Of a stretch of 64,000 bases of DNA, positions 35,883-47,533 are shown piece after piece. The notes beneath the pieces are model-generated. The model was given only the letters and a program-made list of their open reading frames with translations, ran no database searches and was not told the origin of the DNA. Source of the DNA: Cichorium intybus (lineage: Eukaryota > Streptophyta > Magnoliopsida > Asterales > Asteraceae); assembly GCA_023525715.1 (NCBI GenBank), contig CM042012.1, positions 120,176,298 through 120,240,297 of the forward strand, read 5' to 3'. Both the position numbers and the translations under genes were made by a program. How positions within the stretch are numbered: position 1 is the first letter of the stretch; the number at the start of each line of letters is the position of its first letter.

Positions 35883-36127
35883 AGGATCTGATACTACTTG
35901 TTAGAAATAAACGAGAATAAAATCATACACAAATGAGACACAATATTTAATGTGGTTCTGTCAGATTGATTTATTTGCACATGACAGGAGGGAATCTTCT
36001 TATTCACAAATATGAAAGATGATTGCCAGTATAGTACTTTTGAAACCGTAACTAGAAGCCTTTATTTATAAGCATCAAATAACGAAAACGCTAAACAGTA
36101 AATCGGGCTAGGCCTAACTACGTATCA
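35883..36127 (-). repeat. Possible Copia primer site and short LTR fragment
   Basis: 'ctgatactact' followed by TGTTAGAAAT resembles the reverse complement of a tRNA-Met primer site abutting a minus-strand LTR that could end at '...tatcaaca' near 36127. No second LTR or TSD was found, so this is tentative. Confidence 0.3.
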
Positions 36128-36631
36128 ACATACGTCTATACTTATGGCTTTGGACCTAACGACCCTCAGCCTACTCTAAATGCTTATCTCGTTGAAAATT
36201 AAATGTTAGGTTTTTCCACTTAATTCCGGTGCATTAGGTCTTCAATTCTTAGGTTACATTTAACAAGGATAGACTTTACTTACGCTCAATTTGACATTAG
36301 GGATCTATAAAAAACAATCGACAATAGTTGTGTAATGATATTTTTAATATGTTTGTGGGTAATTGTAAGCTAAAATTAAACATGATTTGTTTAGGATTTT
36401 TCACATCTGAATTTTAGAACATGATTCAACATACATCATTAAAACTATACTAAATAGCATTTTTGAGTTGTTTAGATTATTAGGCTGAACGGAGTAGTGC
36501 TGTGGGCAACCACTCCACATCGGTTCCAAGTTGCATTTTTAAAGGAGAAAAGAAAGGAGGAGGTTAAGCGGGGTGATTTCCGCTTGGAGTTAGAAGAGAA
36601 CGAATAGACAGAGAAGAGAGAAAGAAGAGGC

Positions 36632-36633
<2 letters not shown>

Positions 36634-36670
<37 letters not shown>
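36634..36670. repeat. (GA)n microsatellite
   Basis: About 18 uninterrupted GA units. Confidence 0.95.
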
Positions 36671-36673
<3 letters not shown>

Positions 36674-36777
36674 TTCTCGCCAAGTGGTTGCTGCTAAGGT
36701 TGGGTGGTGTTCCCCGGCGGCAAGATGAGCCACGTTGGATGCCGCCAAAAAATTGTTGACAACTCCGTTCAATCTTT

Positions 36778-36778
<1 letters not shown>

Positions 36779-36808
<30 letters not shown>

Positions 36809-36834
36809 GCGTGCGTCCGTGCGTGCATGCGTGT
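36779..36834. repeat. (ATGT)n / (GTGC)n compound microsatellite
   Basis: Seven ATGT units passing into GTGC, GTCC and GTGC variants. Confidence 0.93.
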
Positions 36835-37070
36835 GAAATGAAGAAGGTATGGTGGGTGGCTGTGGGAGAAGAGGGATTTTTATTTTGTAATCATAAAGTA
36901 TTAAAAAATATAAATTAATTAAAATAGTATAATAGTTTTTTCAAGTTGATGAGGTACCAAATTCATAATTTACTCTTATTTTTATAAAAAACAACAAACC
37001 ACATGTATCAATTCACAACTTTACTCTTTTAACTTTATTATACTCTTACAAGAGTTACTAGTATATTATC

Positions 37071-37073
<3 letters not shown>

Positions 37074-37103
<30 letters not shown>
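37074..37103. repeat. A30 homopolymer
   Basis: Thirty consecutive A with no clear retroposon upstream. Confidence 0.9.
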
Positions 37104-37106
<3 letters not shown>

Positions 37107-38360
37107 AGAACCATGCTGAAAAAGTCAAAAAACCCAAGTACGAGCAGTTTTCTATAATTTTATCTTGTATCACATTGAAACATGTTGTTGCAGCCAAATT
37201 CCCTCCTGGCTTTTTAGGTAATGACAGTTTTTTTGCCTTTCAAAAGAAGAAACCCCTATATTGGTCTAAAGTCCAAACACATGTAATGTAGAAAAGATGA
37301 TTATGTCTGGATGCACTAAAAAGTTACAACAAATGATGGTCGAAAACACGTGTTCTGCATGTACCAATATGTAAATCAAGGGACTCATAGATATTAAACC
37401 AATATGTAAACTAAGGGATTCATATATAGATGTTTATATATTTTTTAAAAAGTTGGGATTCTAAAAATACTAAACTAGACACATTATTTTTCAAAAGTTT
37501 ATGTCTATAAAAAGTGATCATATTTTAAAATTGACGGAGAAAATAAAATCACATTACATAAAAGTTGGCATCATAAAACTTGATAGATTCTCAAAATTTG
37601 TTGTTTTAAAGATGCATATTGCTTCAAATATGATAAAAAAGGAGCACCTTTTGAAAAACATTACACAATAAAATAAATCCTAAAAATAAAAAATAATGAA
37701 AAACGGATAGTTGTTGTGATGAAATTTTTTGAAAATATGAAACGGTTTTTAAAACATAAGGGGGATAGCAATTTGTAAGTAGTAATGGTTGCAAACGAAG
37801 TTTTATGAAACAATGGTTGGTTTTCTAACATAAACTAAAAACTGGATGGTTAAATCGGGAAAAATGATAAAACATAATGCTTTTTACGTTAGCCCGTCTG
37901 CTTTTATTTTATTTTCAATTAGTTAAATTAGATGTATTGAGGGTTCCATTTGTTTTCTTTTTCCACCGGTAAAGTAGTGTATATATAAAGTGGATGAACT
38001 AAGTAATAATATTTATATGGATAAAGTAATGTATAAATAATGTTAGTGTTTTTTTGTCAACATTCAAAAACTGTTCAAATAGAACTAAATGATCATTTTA
38101 CATTTACATTAACAAACGAATTCTACAAAATAAGTCAATAACAATATTTAACAATTTTAATGTGACGGGAGTTGGGGAAATAAAGAAAGAGGAATAGGTA
38201 AAGTGTGAGTGGCTGAATACATAGGTCGAGTTTTTAGCTTAACACATAAAGTCATTCTGTCATGTTTAAGCATAAAAAAGCAACCATGTATAGACGTCTA
38301 TGTAAATGTTTAACTCATTAACTCCCTTAAGTAAAAATAGAACAACCTAAGTGTGGTTTT

Positions 38361-40479
38361 TGTAACACCCGCAAATCTTGGTAAGATGTTTCAATATTAA
38401 GAAGTTGATATTCTCATTTATGTAGTATTAAACGAATTAATGTTTGATTGGAAGGACTTTGTCAGAATATGAGGATTCTAAATTACTTATTTATAAAATA
38501 ATTATTTTGAAAAAAAATATTTATAACTTAATACTTAATATATAATGTTGGCTGAATGTTACGGAAGATTGGATGACAATTATTACATTCATTATAAAAG
38601 AGGGCTACATGGGTAATAATAGCATTAACTATGATTTTGATTGATATAATAACTATATGGTTAGTTTTATTGGGGGTGGGGGTGGGGGTTACATAATAAG
38701 GACCCTTAGGGTTTCTTATTGTAGACATCAAACAAGGAAAGAGAAGAAATAGAGAATTGACGATCTTAAATATAAGGAAGAAGAAACCTGCGATATTCTT
38801 ACATTTATAGTTAGGAGATTGTTGGAAAAGCATTTAAGGTAAGATCTCTATCCAGTTTTGTGTTTTACATTAGGGTTTGTAAACATTTGGTGAAAATTTA
38901 TATGTTTAAAGATTTGATGACATATCTAGTTCTCTTTTGGTACATATAGGGTTAGATGATATCATATTCACTATAAAACTAAAAGAAATCAACAAACAAA
39001 TAATTGGGTGAAAGTTGATGTTAAGAACGATCTAAAGTCTCGAAAAAAGCTAGAACCACAACTCGGTAGATTGAAGATAGCAGTGGTTTTTGACGAAACT
39101 ACAACTCGGTAGATTGAGCACTCCAAACTCAATTCTCAGAGTTTAGGTCTTCTCGGTTTTCATGTTAGGAATATGTCTTAAGTGTTATATGGTTTCTAGC
39201 GTGTGCACATTTCTGTGTTATTTTTTTTTGATGCATAACTCTCATTTAACTTCTTTAAGTGATGTTTAAAGTGTATGTTAGTATATACGTTAAAATAACT
39301 ATTTAATGTATGTACTTTTTGTTGAATTTGAAACCTACAAGATGTTAGAAAGAGGATTTTTTTCCACCACAGAATCTAATGTGACTACATATTTTTTTTC
39401 TGAGCACACATCCCATAAAACTAAAAAAATCTTTTAGTAATTTTTTTTTATCTTTGTTTTAAATTTATGTACTTGTTTTCTGGTTATACTGTACTATATT
39501 GTTTTCTATACTTATGTCATATTATGGTATGTTGTTGTGTATCATATATTTGCCATGTTAGAATGATACATATGGTGCTATTTGTTATAGTTGTATACTA
39601 TAATGTTGATAATGTGATTTGTTGTCTAATTGTCGTGCTAGGTTGTTATGCATGGTTATGTTTGTTAAAATTGTATACTTCATTGCTCTTTATGTGATGA
39701 TATCTAGTTCCCATGAAAGGAGGATGTATATTGTGATATTACTAAAGTTTCATTACTATACGATTTACACGCTACATTTCTTGTCATAATAGTTTTCATG
39801 TAGTGTGACCAATAATGTGTTATTGATGTGTTATGTATGCAATATTGATGATGAGATGATGAGTTGCCATTAAAGTGCGGTTATGACCTTTGATCATTCT
39901 AAAAGAGTCTTTCGACACTAGCGGGCTAGCTACCTATATGTGTTATTGGATTTGTTATGTTGACTCAACCTTTAATGTTGCTTACATGTGATTGTATAGA
40001 AATTACTGCACGTAGCCTTATTAACATACCATATGTGAAGGAATCCTAGATGAGGTGTAATCATTAAGAATGAAATGAACATGTGCTTAGTTGTGAAGTT
40101 ACCTTAAGATGACCGGATGTTGCATTTATTTGCATTATTGTGCAATTTATACCATGATGGCATATTATAGATGATGATGTGATGTTTTATTGAAGTAATA
40201 ATTTCTATTGATACAATGATATTTTACGATGATGTGATTTTTATTGTTGCAATGATGATTTATTGTTAAAAATTTCATAAATACGATCTTTTCATATAAT
40301 CTATATATAATTATTTATGGAGTCAAACCCTATGTGTCTCTCAACAAACTTCTATGTATTTTGATGTGTAACTGAGGTAGTGGGGCTTAGGGATACCTAA
40401 AGTTAAAGACTTGATGTTTCTAAGTGTTTTGTGTAATTAGTATTAAGATTTGACATTGTATTCATTTGAATATTTGTTA
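38361..40479 (+). repeat. Possible Ty3/gypsy LTR start and decayed LTR sequence
   Basis: TGTAACACCCGC at 38361 is the usual start of Tekay/Del-like LTRs. The text further on ('gacactagcgggctagctacc' near 39915) also resembles such LTRs. No end (GTTACA), partner LTR or TSD could be found; the right part may be cut by Copia F. No gene seen. Confidence 0.4.
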
Positions 40480-40802
40480 CTTATGTTGTGACGCATGGTT
40501 ATACATCACTCAACCACTTTTAGTAGCATAACTCATCTAACTAATTACTCTTAACTAATTCAATGGATACTAAATAAATTTCTTATAGCTAATTAATACA
40601 TAAACTATTTTATTTATTTTTATTTGTTTAAATAAAATATAAAAATATTTACTTATTTATTCTAGTTGGTAAATGATGATTTACCATATAAACAAATTAT
40701 TTATTTCCATATCCTTGTTAAAGATCTTAGTGTATGACCCATAGTTTCACATATAATTTATAGTATAATAAGCTAATTTTATCTTGGACATTATATCCAA
40801 CA
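40480..40802 (-). repeat. 3' LTR remnant of Copia F
   Basis: Ends CCAACA at 40802. Similar to the end of the LTR at 55220-55927 over the last 70-250 bases, weaker to the left. Confidence 0.6.
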
Positions 40803-40813
40803 TACTCCCACTT
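40803..40813 (-). other. Polypurine tract of Copia F
   Basis: Plus strand TACTCCCACTT, that is AAGTGGGAGTA on the sense strand next to TGTTGG, the typical Copia purine tract and LTR start. Confidence 0.75.
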
Positions 40814-41879
40814 ATGTATGGGACAAAAAAATAAACTATAAAATAGTGATAAGCTTCCAGAAACATGTCATTGACTCTAAATATAACATATATGAATGCT
40901 TATCCCAATAAAGATTCCATTAACTGTTTAATGTTAAATTCATTATTTTTTATCTTTCTTTGTTCAAATATCAGTAAACATGAGACATGGATCAAATCAT
41001 TATCATATAAGGTGAAAATTGGTGTCTCGGTCTATGAAGTCGGTTAAGATAATAGACTCATATGACCAACATGTTAATTATCTAGGTATGGCGACAAAAC
41101 TTATATATATTCGAGTTAACTAAGGAGCCAACGGATATCACACTCCAGCAATTAGAGGAACAATTCCCATACATGACTATATGAGGCTATCATAAGTTTT
41201 ATATCACATATGATATTAGAATTTATAACTTCCTTGTGCAAAACATCATTTAACTACAAAAAGGTGCTACATTATGCTTTACCAGTAGTTAACATATATC
41301 TTATGTCAAAGGATGCATAGACTCAATTCAATTATCAATATTCACTTAATGTTGTTTATCCATGAAATGAGATATTGAAGTGGGTCAATCCAATATTCAA
41401 CAATAATGAATACATGTGAATTATGCTCTCAACAAGACTCATATTCATCCTTATAATATTAACCAACCTTACACTTTCTTAACTCGCAATTAATCTCAAT
41501 ATGTGATTGACTATGTATATTTTTAATAGCCAAAAAATACTCACATATTAAACATGCTAATATTACACATAATTATTATTGAAAACAATCATACATAGCA
41601 TATTAATCCATGAAAAGAAAATTTCCTAGCTTTCTAATATCCAAATACAAAAATATATTAACAAATAAAAAAGATGCTAGTGTGACAATGTCCAATGCAT
41701 GCGGCATTATCATCATCCTTGGCACACGGAATGGGTTTAGCTAATAGATATGCCTCATTATACTACATATGCACTTTTAGATTAGTAACATCTCATGATT
41801 TGATGACATCACATATTTAATGAAACTTTCGTTGAATGTGTTGTGTCCTCTTGGTCATTCTTGACTCCTTTGCTATATT

Positions 41880-42757
41880 TATAGAACTAGTATTGTCACA
41901 ACATATATCCATAAGTCTTTTAATTCTCCATATTAATTCTAGCTCAGCATTAAACTTCATTAACCTAAATTCTTCTTGAGTTGTCACTCATGTAATGATA
42001 TACTCAGATAATATTGTATAATATGCAACCATGCTTTTATTGGAGCTACACCAAATCATTGATTCTCCATTCATGATGAAGACATGGCCTGATTAGGAAT
42101 GAGAATCATCTCAATCTATATGGAATCTTAGACTGGCATCACGAAGGTCGTCTTTTAAATATCTATAAATGAAGAACATTGTTTTAGTTCTACGTAATGA
42201 ATACAATGTTCTTTACACCAAAATTTGTGGTGTTCCTAGGATTCCATTGATATGTCCATGTCATGCTCAGGGCATACAAGACATAGGGTCTAATACATAA
42301 CATAGCATAAGGGATACCATTCATGTGTATCACCTCATTAGGTGTGGTAAAACTCTACGACTTGCTCAGAATAATGACATGATGCATTGTCAAGTTTCCA
42401 TGCTTGGATTCTTGCATCTTGAACTGTTTCAAGATCTTGTAAATGTTTGTACCTTTATTGAGACCGATAGGATGGCTAAATCTATCCTTATTGATATTTG
42501 TTCTTAGGATATAAGTTGTACAACCTATATTTTTCATGGCAAAACACTTTCCAAGACGAAAATTTAGGTATTGGAAGGTTGGAATGCCATTTTCAATGAG
42601 AAGTATGTCATATACATAGAAGATCAAGAAAACAAGCTCCTCGATGCTTGCATAAATCCTTAGATGGATATTTGAAGCTTGCATATTTTCTTAGGGTGAT
42701 TTTTATTCACAATCGCTTATGGTTACACCATATAAATGTCCTTCTTAAGGTGACCAT
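41880..42757 (-). pseudogene. Copia F RT (C-terminal part) and RNase H (broken)
   Basis: RNase H text CCDNTSSINIAKESRMTK with TKRTQHI near 41870-41935. The RT frame at 42355-42684 carries the catalytic YVYDILL (usual YVDDILL, with the first Asp replaced by Tyr) and FAMKNIG-like text. The start HLKKDIYMV is at 42724-42757, directly against element C. Confidence 0.75.
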
Positions 42758-43860
42758 TGACAACGCCTAGTGATATCAAGTATTTTAGGCGTTGTTGAGC
42801 CCTGTTCTTGATGAAATTATATCAGATATGTCGGGGTATTCTCACTTTTTGTGCCAGGACTTGTTTGGAAGAAAAGAATGGAAACAGGGACTAAAAGCGT
42901 GCAAAAGGAAGAAGTTGGAAAAGAATGAAAAAAATCAAGGAAACACGTACGCGCGTCGCGGATCTATGAAAAGCGGGACGCGGGCTTAAGGCGGTGTAAC
43001 ACATTCAAATGACGAAAAAACGGGATCTGATAAGTACGCGCGCCGCGGATTCTTCATTTGCGCGGCCCGGCTGTGAGAAATTTGCAAATATAAATAGAGG
43101 CAATTCCAGCCGAAAACCCGAGCAAAGACCGGGTGTAAAATCGATCTTGAAGCTCTTTGACTCCAAGATTTCGTTCCAGCAACTTCTCAATTGGTATTTT
43201 CATGTTTTGGATTTTATTTCAATTAGTTAGATAGTTGTAAGCTTTGGTTTGTATCTTTGGGAGTGACAACCATTAATATTAAGCTTAGGTTTATGTTTTA
43301 ATAGTATTTAGTTACTGTTTTGATGTTTGGATCTGAGTTTGATGAATGAGAATCATCTGGTTATGAGTATTATTGGTATTTCGGTATTTGGATGTTTGTT
43401 TGTGTTTTGATTGTTTGAATTGTGTTTGGAACTTGTTTTGGCCTTGTTTGGAACTGCTTTCCCTTGCTGAAATCAGTAGCCAATTAGGTTAGTTTTGGGC
43501 ATCGAACTCTAGCTAGTAGCTGTTCAGTCAGAACCCTAGTTATTAGTTAGGTTATGCCTTGTTTGGTTTGGATGCCTTTGTTTGCTTCTGATTTAGAGAT
43601 GCACTTCTGATTTCAAAAAGTGACTAGGTTAGTTTGAGTTGAGTTTAGCTTATGCTTGGCTTGACTTTGTTTGGTGATTGCTTTTTGGGTAGTTGACCAC
43701 TTAGAAACTAGGTCCTCCGACTGTAGCGTGACACTACTAGTCGGTAATCTGTCATTTAGTCTAACCACGAAGCTCCTGCGGATCGACCCTGACTACCACT
43801 GTGCTAGTGTGTGTGTTAGGTTTTCTTTATTTTTGATCGCACGACGACCTAGGCGTGTCA
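42758..43860 (+). repeat. 5' LTR of element C
   Basis: TGACAACGCC to GCGTGTCA. Terminal hairpin arms ACAACGCCTA (42760-42769) and TAGGCGTTGT (42786-42795). CG-rich blocks at about 42947-42985 and 43034-43075. TATAAATA at 43089-43096. Confidence 0.93.
43089..43096 (+). promoter_or_regulatory. LTR TATA box of element C
   Basis: TATAAATA directly downstream of two CG-rich blocks. The 3' LTR copy is at 48522-48529 and the homologous site in D at 22074-22081. Confidence 0.6.
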
Positions 43861-43865
43861 AATTT

Positions 43866-43882
43866 TGGCGTCGTTGCCGGGG
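43866..43882 (+). other. Primer-binding site of element C (tRNA-Asp type)
   Basis: TGGCGTCGTTGCCGGGG, one mismatch to the perfect site in D, five bases after the LTR. Confidence 0.9.
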
Positions 43883-43980
43883 AGCTGTGCGCTTAGATTA
43901 GGTGATTTGTAGGACTTAGCTTCTGATTTTTTTTTGTTTGATTTTAGTTTGCTGATTTTTGGTATGTGTACATCCTTATA

Positions 43981-45026
43981 ATGGGTGATTACATGTACCC
44001 GGATCAGTATTATGAAGATTATGAAAATCCGGCCGACACCTATTACGAGGATGATTGCTACAATGGATCACCCGATGACAATGGATGGCGGACCGAGGAG
44101 TAATCTCAACCTGAAAATTCTGTAACTTGGGCCCAACTTTAGGTACTCTGGTATAACACTCACCAAGAACAGAAGGACCAGGATGATGCTCTTTTAAGTT
44201 TGCAAGCTTCTTTAGATAGGTTAGAGGAAAGTTGGAAATGTTCACCACCTTCGCCAGAACCGGAGGCGAGTGATTTTTATACCAATAATAATGTGTGTGA
44301 ACTTGCATCACCTGAATATGTGATGGAAGGGCATACACTGTGGGAAAGTCAAGAGACCACTGAGAGGGTCGAAAATGTTGTTGAGGAAGAGGTTGTATGT
44401 GATAATGCTACCTCTGACTCAACAGCTTTTGATGTTTTTGATATTTTTGAAAATGATGATAATGTCGAGCTGGTGATGAGTGAATCCATACCATCACCAG
44501 ACGATTTGATTGATGAGGATGTTGTGGAGGAGGCTGTAAGTAACAGTACAGACCTCAGCCCAACGATCCCCGAAATTTTTGATACTATTGGGGAAAGGGG
44601 TGTAGATGACAATACTACCCCCGACCCTGTAATTTTTGAAAATTTTGAAAATTTGAAAGTAAGGATCTGGTGATGGGGGACTTTATACCACCATCAGATC
44701 AAACTAGTCGCTCACTGTTGGACGATGACCAAGAAGTTGATGCTGGCGAATTGATATTTGAAAATAATAAACACGATTTTATCACCACTCATGATCCGTT
44801 CCTGAATGGAAAATTATATGTAATCAATACCATCGATGAGGACATATGGAAGCATCCTGACATGTTTTCTTCCGATCCCATTCGATTGGAAAATTTTTAT
44901 TGGTACTGCAAGCCAAAATTGAAAACTGAAGACACCATGCAAGATGCGAACAAATGCTTCGCAAAACACTTACTGGAAGCAGCACTAGGAGCACTTCATG
45001 TCAAGCCTTTGACTTTGAAGAGATAA
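43981..45026 (+). pseudogene. Acidic ORF of element C (unrecognised protein; two stops, one frameshift)
   Basis: Colinear with the D protein from MGDYMYP onward. In-frame stops at 44101-44103 (TAA) and 44140-44142 (TAG), each where D has a sense codon, and a one-base loss near 44655. The longest clean piece is 44200-44673. The C-terminal piece at 44670-45026 contains LLDDDQEVDAGELIFENN and PIRLENFYWYCKPKL. Conservation between two separate insertions argues that the intact family member made a real protein. Function unknown; its place after the primer site suggests a gag-like or gag-replacing role, which is inference. Confidence 0.75.
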
Positions 45027-45264
45027 AGAAGGAAGGATCGAGCTTGGAGGTTCAAAGCTGCCTCCAAGCATTCACGGGAGTTAATCAGAAAGCAGCAACT
45101 GGGCAGCAACAGGAGAATCAACAAGCCATTCGACCCAGGAAAGTTTGAAGGGCAGTGGGTCAGCGAAGGGACGGTGGAAGCAGAAAAGCAACAAGGAAAG
45201 AAGGCATACGATCCACCGTAGATGTAGAAGGAGTAGTACGTCTGGCTGAATACGTTAAACTTAG

Positions 45265-45300
45265 CGCTTGTTGGGAGGCAACCCATTGTGTCATAGGTTA
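45265..45300 (+). other. Conserved junction 'ttgggaggcaaccca'
   Basis: 'acgttaaacttagcgcttg' followed by 'ttgggaggcaaccca'. The same text occurs in D (about 24288-24322) and in reverse in A (about 25247-25280). From memory it is common in Athila-type elements between pol and the env-position gene; here it separates the 5' module from ORF2. Confidence 0.7.
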
Positions 45301-45370
45301 GCTTTTATATTTCTTAAAATTTAATTAGGAAAATACATCAATCTTTTTGCAGGTATTAGTGGTCTAAAAC

Positions 45371-45381
45371 AAGTGTGGGGT
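45371..45381 (+). other. Internal polypurine-like AAGTGTGGGGT, first of four
   Basis: Identical to the purine tract that precedes the 3' LTR. Other copies in C at 47350-47360, 47560-47570 and 48199-48209. Confidence 0.6.
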
Positions 45382-45404
45382 CGTGTGAGAAGTTTTTAAA
45401 TTTT

Positions 45405-45560
45405 TGAAGACCGCGCCGCGGGTTTTTGAATTACGTGACGCGGGGTCGTAAACCAACCTGATGCGCAGGGGTTGATTTGGTGACACGCGCGACGCGCAAA
45501 GCGTAAATGCGCGACGCGAGGAACGATCAGACGGTTTTCTCCTATATTAAGGTAAGCCGC
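45405..45560 (+). promoter_or_regulatory. Possible internal promoter ahead of ORF2 (element C)
   Basis: CG-rich stretches of the same style as in the LTR (CCGCGCCGCGG, GCGCGACGCG) followed by TATATTAA at about 45542 and a CA-rich leader. This copies the LTR promoter layout. Promoter activity is an inference. Confidence 0.4.
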
Positions 45561-45648
45561 GACTCAACACACACCTCACACGACTCGGAGCTCTGATCAA
45601 CGAAATTCTCTCGCGTTTTTTCTTGCTCATTTTGTTTCTACTACTAAG

Positions 45649-45995
45649 GTACGCTATTCTAACTACCTATTAGCTGTTAAAACTAGTGATTAGGTAGTTA
45701 ATTTTAGTGATTTGTCCAGAAAAGTTCAAAACTTAGAATCGCCAATGCTAACTCGTAGGGTGTTTGTTTTGCCAAATGGAGACCCTAGATGAGTTAGTCG
45801 GCACTTAGGGTACCTTGTGGTATGATTGGATCGAGTTTTAGGAGGTTTAATTGCGAGTTTGATTCGGGGTTTTGCAAACAGCCGCTCGCCGCGACGCGCC
45901 TTGCTCTTTGGCCGTGCCGCGGTGCGGTGGGGAAGAAAAGGACTGATTTTGCAAAAAAAAATTTGTCTTTTGTGGCTATGTGTCTTTTTGTGCAG
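45649..45995 (+). other. Predicted intron ahead of ORF2 (element C)
   Basis: Donor CTACTAAG|GTACGC at 45648/45649 and acceptor TTTTTGTGCAG ending at 45995, 347 nt. The acceptor directly precedes the ATG of ORF2. Matches the 348-nt predicted intron of element A in both sites and length. Confidence 0.55.
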
Positions 45996-47189
45996 ATGAT
46001 GTTCAGATTAGATCACCCTTTCCTCCAGTTCCCAGAGGGACTGGTCAGCTCAGCAGAGTACGTTTCGAGGAGAGATGCCTTGACTGGTCGCCGGGTTCTC
46101 GAGACGACAGTCATCGACAGGGATATTCTGAGGGATGCCGGACTCTGGGGTGCGATCGAGCCATTTCTACATCGCACCTGGACTCATGAGGAGGAATCAT
46201 TTACATGCCGTGGCTGGGACAGGATCATGGCCACCGATGAGGACGTGGTCTACACCGAGCTGCTGTTGGAGTTTCTCTCCACGATCCATTTCGCTCCTCG
46301 GGCGTCAGACCCACGATCCAAGATTATACGATTTCGATTGGGAGGTGCACAGAGGGAGTGCAACCTCCGGGAGTTCGGGAGGAGAGTCGGGTTATACACT
46401 CCAGCGGACCTCCAGCATCGCCATTTCACGCAGTTTTTCGGGGCGTGTATCCAGGGGCAGCCGGAGAGGTCCGGCAACATGGAGATTTGGACACCACTGT
46501 CTAACGTTATGTACGAGGCGGGGACCTCGAGGGAGAGCCACCTCCGCGACCCACTCCACCGCCTCATGCACCGTATCGTCTCTACCTCCATCATGCAGCA
46601 GGAGGGGGACGAGAAGGTGTCCGGGGAGGACATGACATTCTTCTGGGCTCTCCTTGACCCGTCTCGATTCCTCCACCTCCCATACGCCCTCGCAGTTGCT
46701 CTCTCCACTCACTCGACGGGAGCCTCCACTAGCAGTCCATTGGCCCGGGGGTATTTTATTACCCGCCTGGCCCGTTCATATGGGATCCTTACTGCCGCCG
46801 TGGCCGCTTCTTTGACCGCGTTGCCTCCATCTCGCACCACAGCATGCACCTTGGAGAGGATGCGACTCATTGAGTAGCAGCGCCCGGGGCAGTTCATCCG
46901 AGCACCTACAGAGCCTCCCCAGGCACCCCAGCCCGCATATGCTCAGCCAGGCCGGAGACGACAGAGGCGGGAGGTACCTTCCAAGCCAGCACCTCAGCCT
47001 CAGCTATCCGAGGTCATGGCAGCCATTCAAGACCTCAGCCAGAGGATGTCTGCCCGAGAGGCACATGATCGCTGGATGGCGGAGACGCAGAGGATGATCG
47101 TGTTGCGGATGCATTTTGATGACATTCCACCTCACCCCTCTGGCGATGATGGGGCAGGTCCATCCGGGACGCACCATGATGATGATTGA
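45996..47189 (+). pseudogene. ORF2 of element C (env-position plant transposon protein; one amber stop)
   Basis: The frame is open from upstream of 45996 to a TAG at 46875-46877, then continues in the same frame to TGA at 47187-47189. The start is placed at the ATG right after the predicted acceptor. Product about 397 codons: HPFLQFPEGL near the start, WTHEEESFTCRGWD, RLGGAQRECNLREFGRRVGL, then a helical stretch ending near RLIE, a Pro/Gln-rich linker and an acidic His/Asp-rich tail. The third codon position is GC-rich, unlike the AT-rich surroundings. It resembles the putative plant transposon protein of Athila-type elements; no enzymatic motif and no obvious membrane segment. The amber could be a simple C to T mutation of CAG. 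Confidence 0.78.
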
Positions 47190-47533
47190 TGTACTTTTTC
47201 TTTCTTTCTTTTTATATTTTTTGGGATATATGTACAAAACTTATGACACCACTATCTGTACATTTTTACATTCTATTTGTCATATTTTCTTTTAATTTGT
47301 TTGTTGAGTTATGCATGTTATATCAAATTGAGAAGGCGTTGTCTCAGACAAGTGTGGGGTCACCGTGCCCCCTCCACTTGTCTCGACCACCGGCGTGTTC
47401 ACTGTAGCACTACAACTCCAGCATACGAAATCAGGGATCCATTTGTTCGCAATTATACATGTGATACTGAGCACCAAGCAATCTATCATCCAAAAGGGGT
47501 AACTCTTTCTCCCTTATTTTGAAATAATTTTTT

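Larger units (their letters stand above)
34702..38360. other. Unassigned AT-rich region, no gene recognised
   Basis: Includes a short open frame at 34934-35203 (plus, 89 residues, WATKICLIFANLG) that I do not recognise, and a GC-richer patch at 35160-35290. The first part directly continues the sequence interrupted by element A. No intact gene is supported. Confidence 0.4.

Noticed and set aside
36634..36834. Regular GA and ATGT repeats considered as CRISPR or minisatellite array
   Set aside because: Plain dinucleotide and tetranucleotide microsatellites without spacers; plant nuclear context.
46135..46708. Alternative frames on both strands over ORF2 of element C
   Set aside because: GC-rich third positions open several frames, but only the 45996-47189 frame is conserved with element A.
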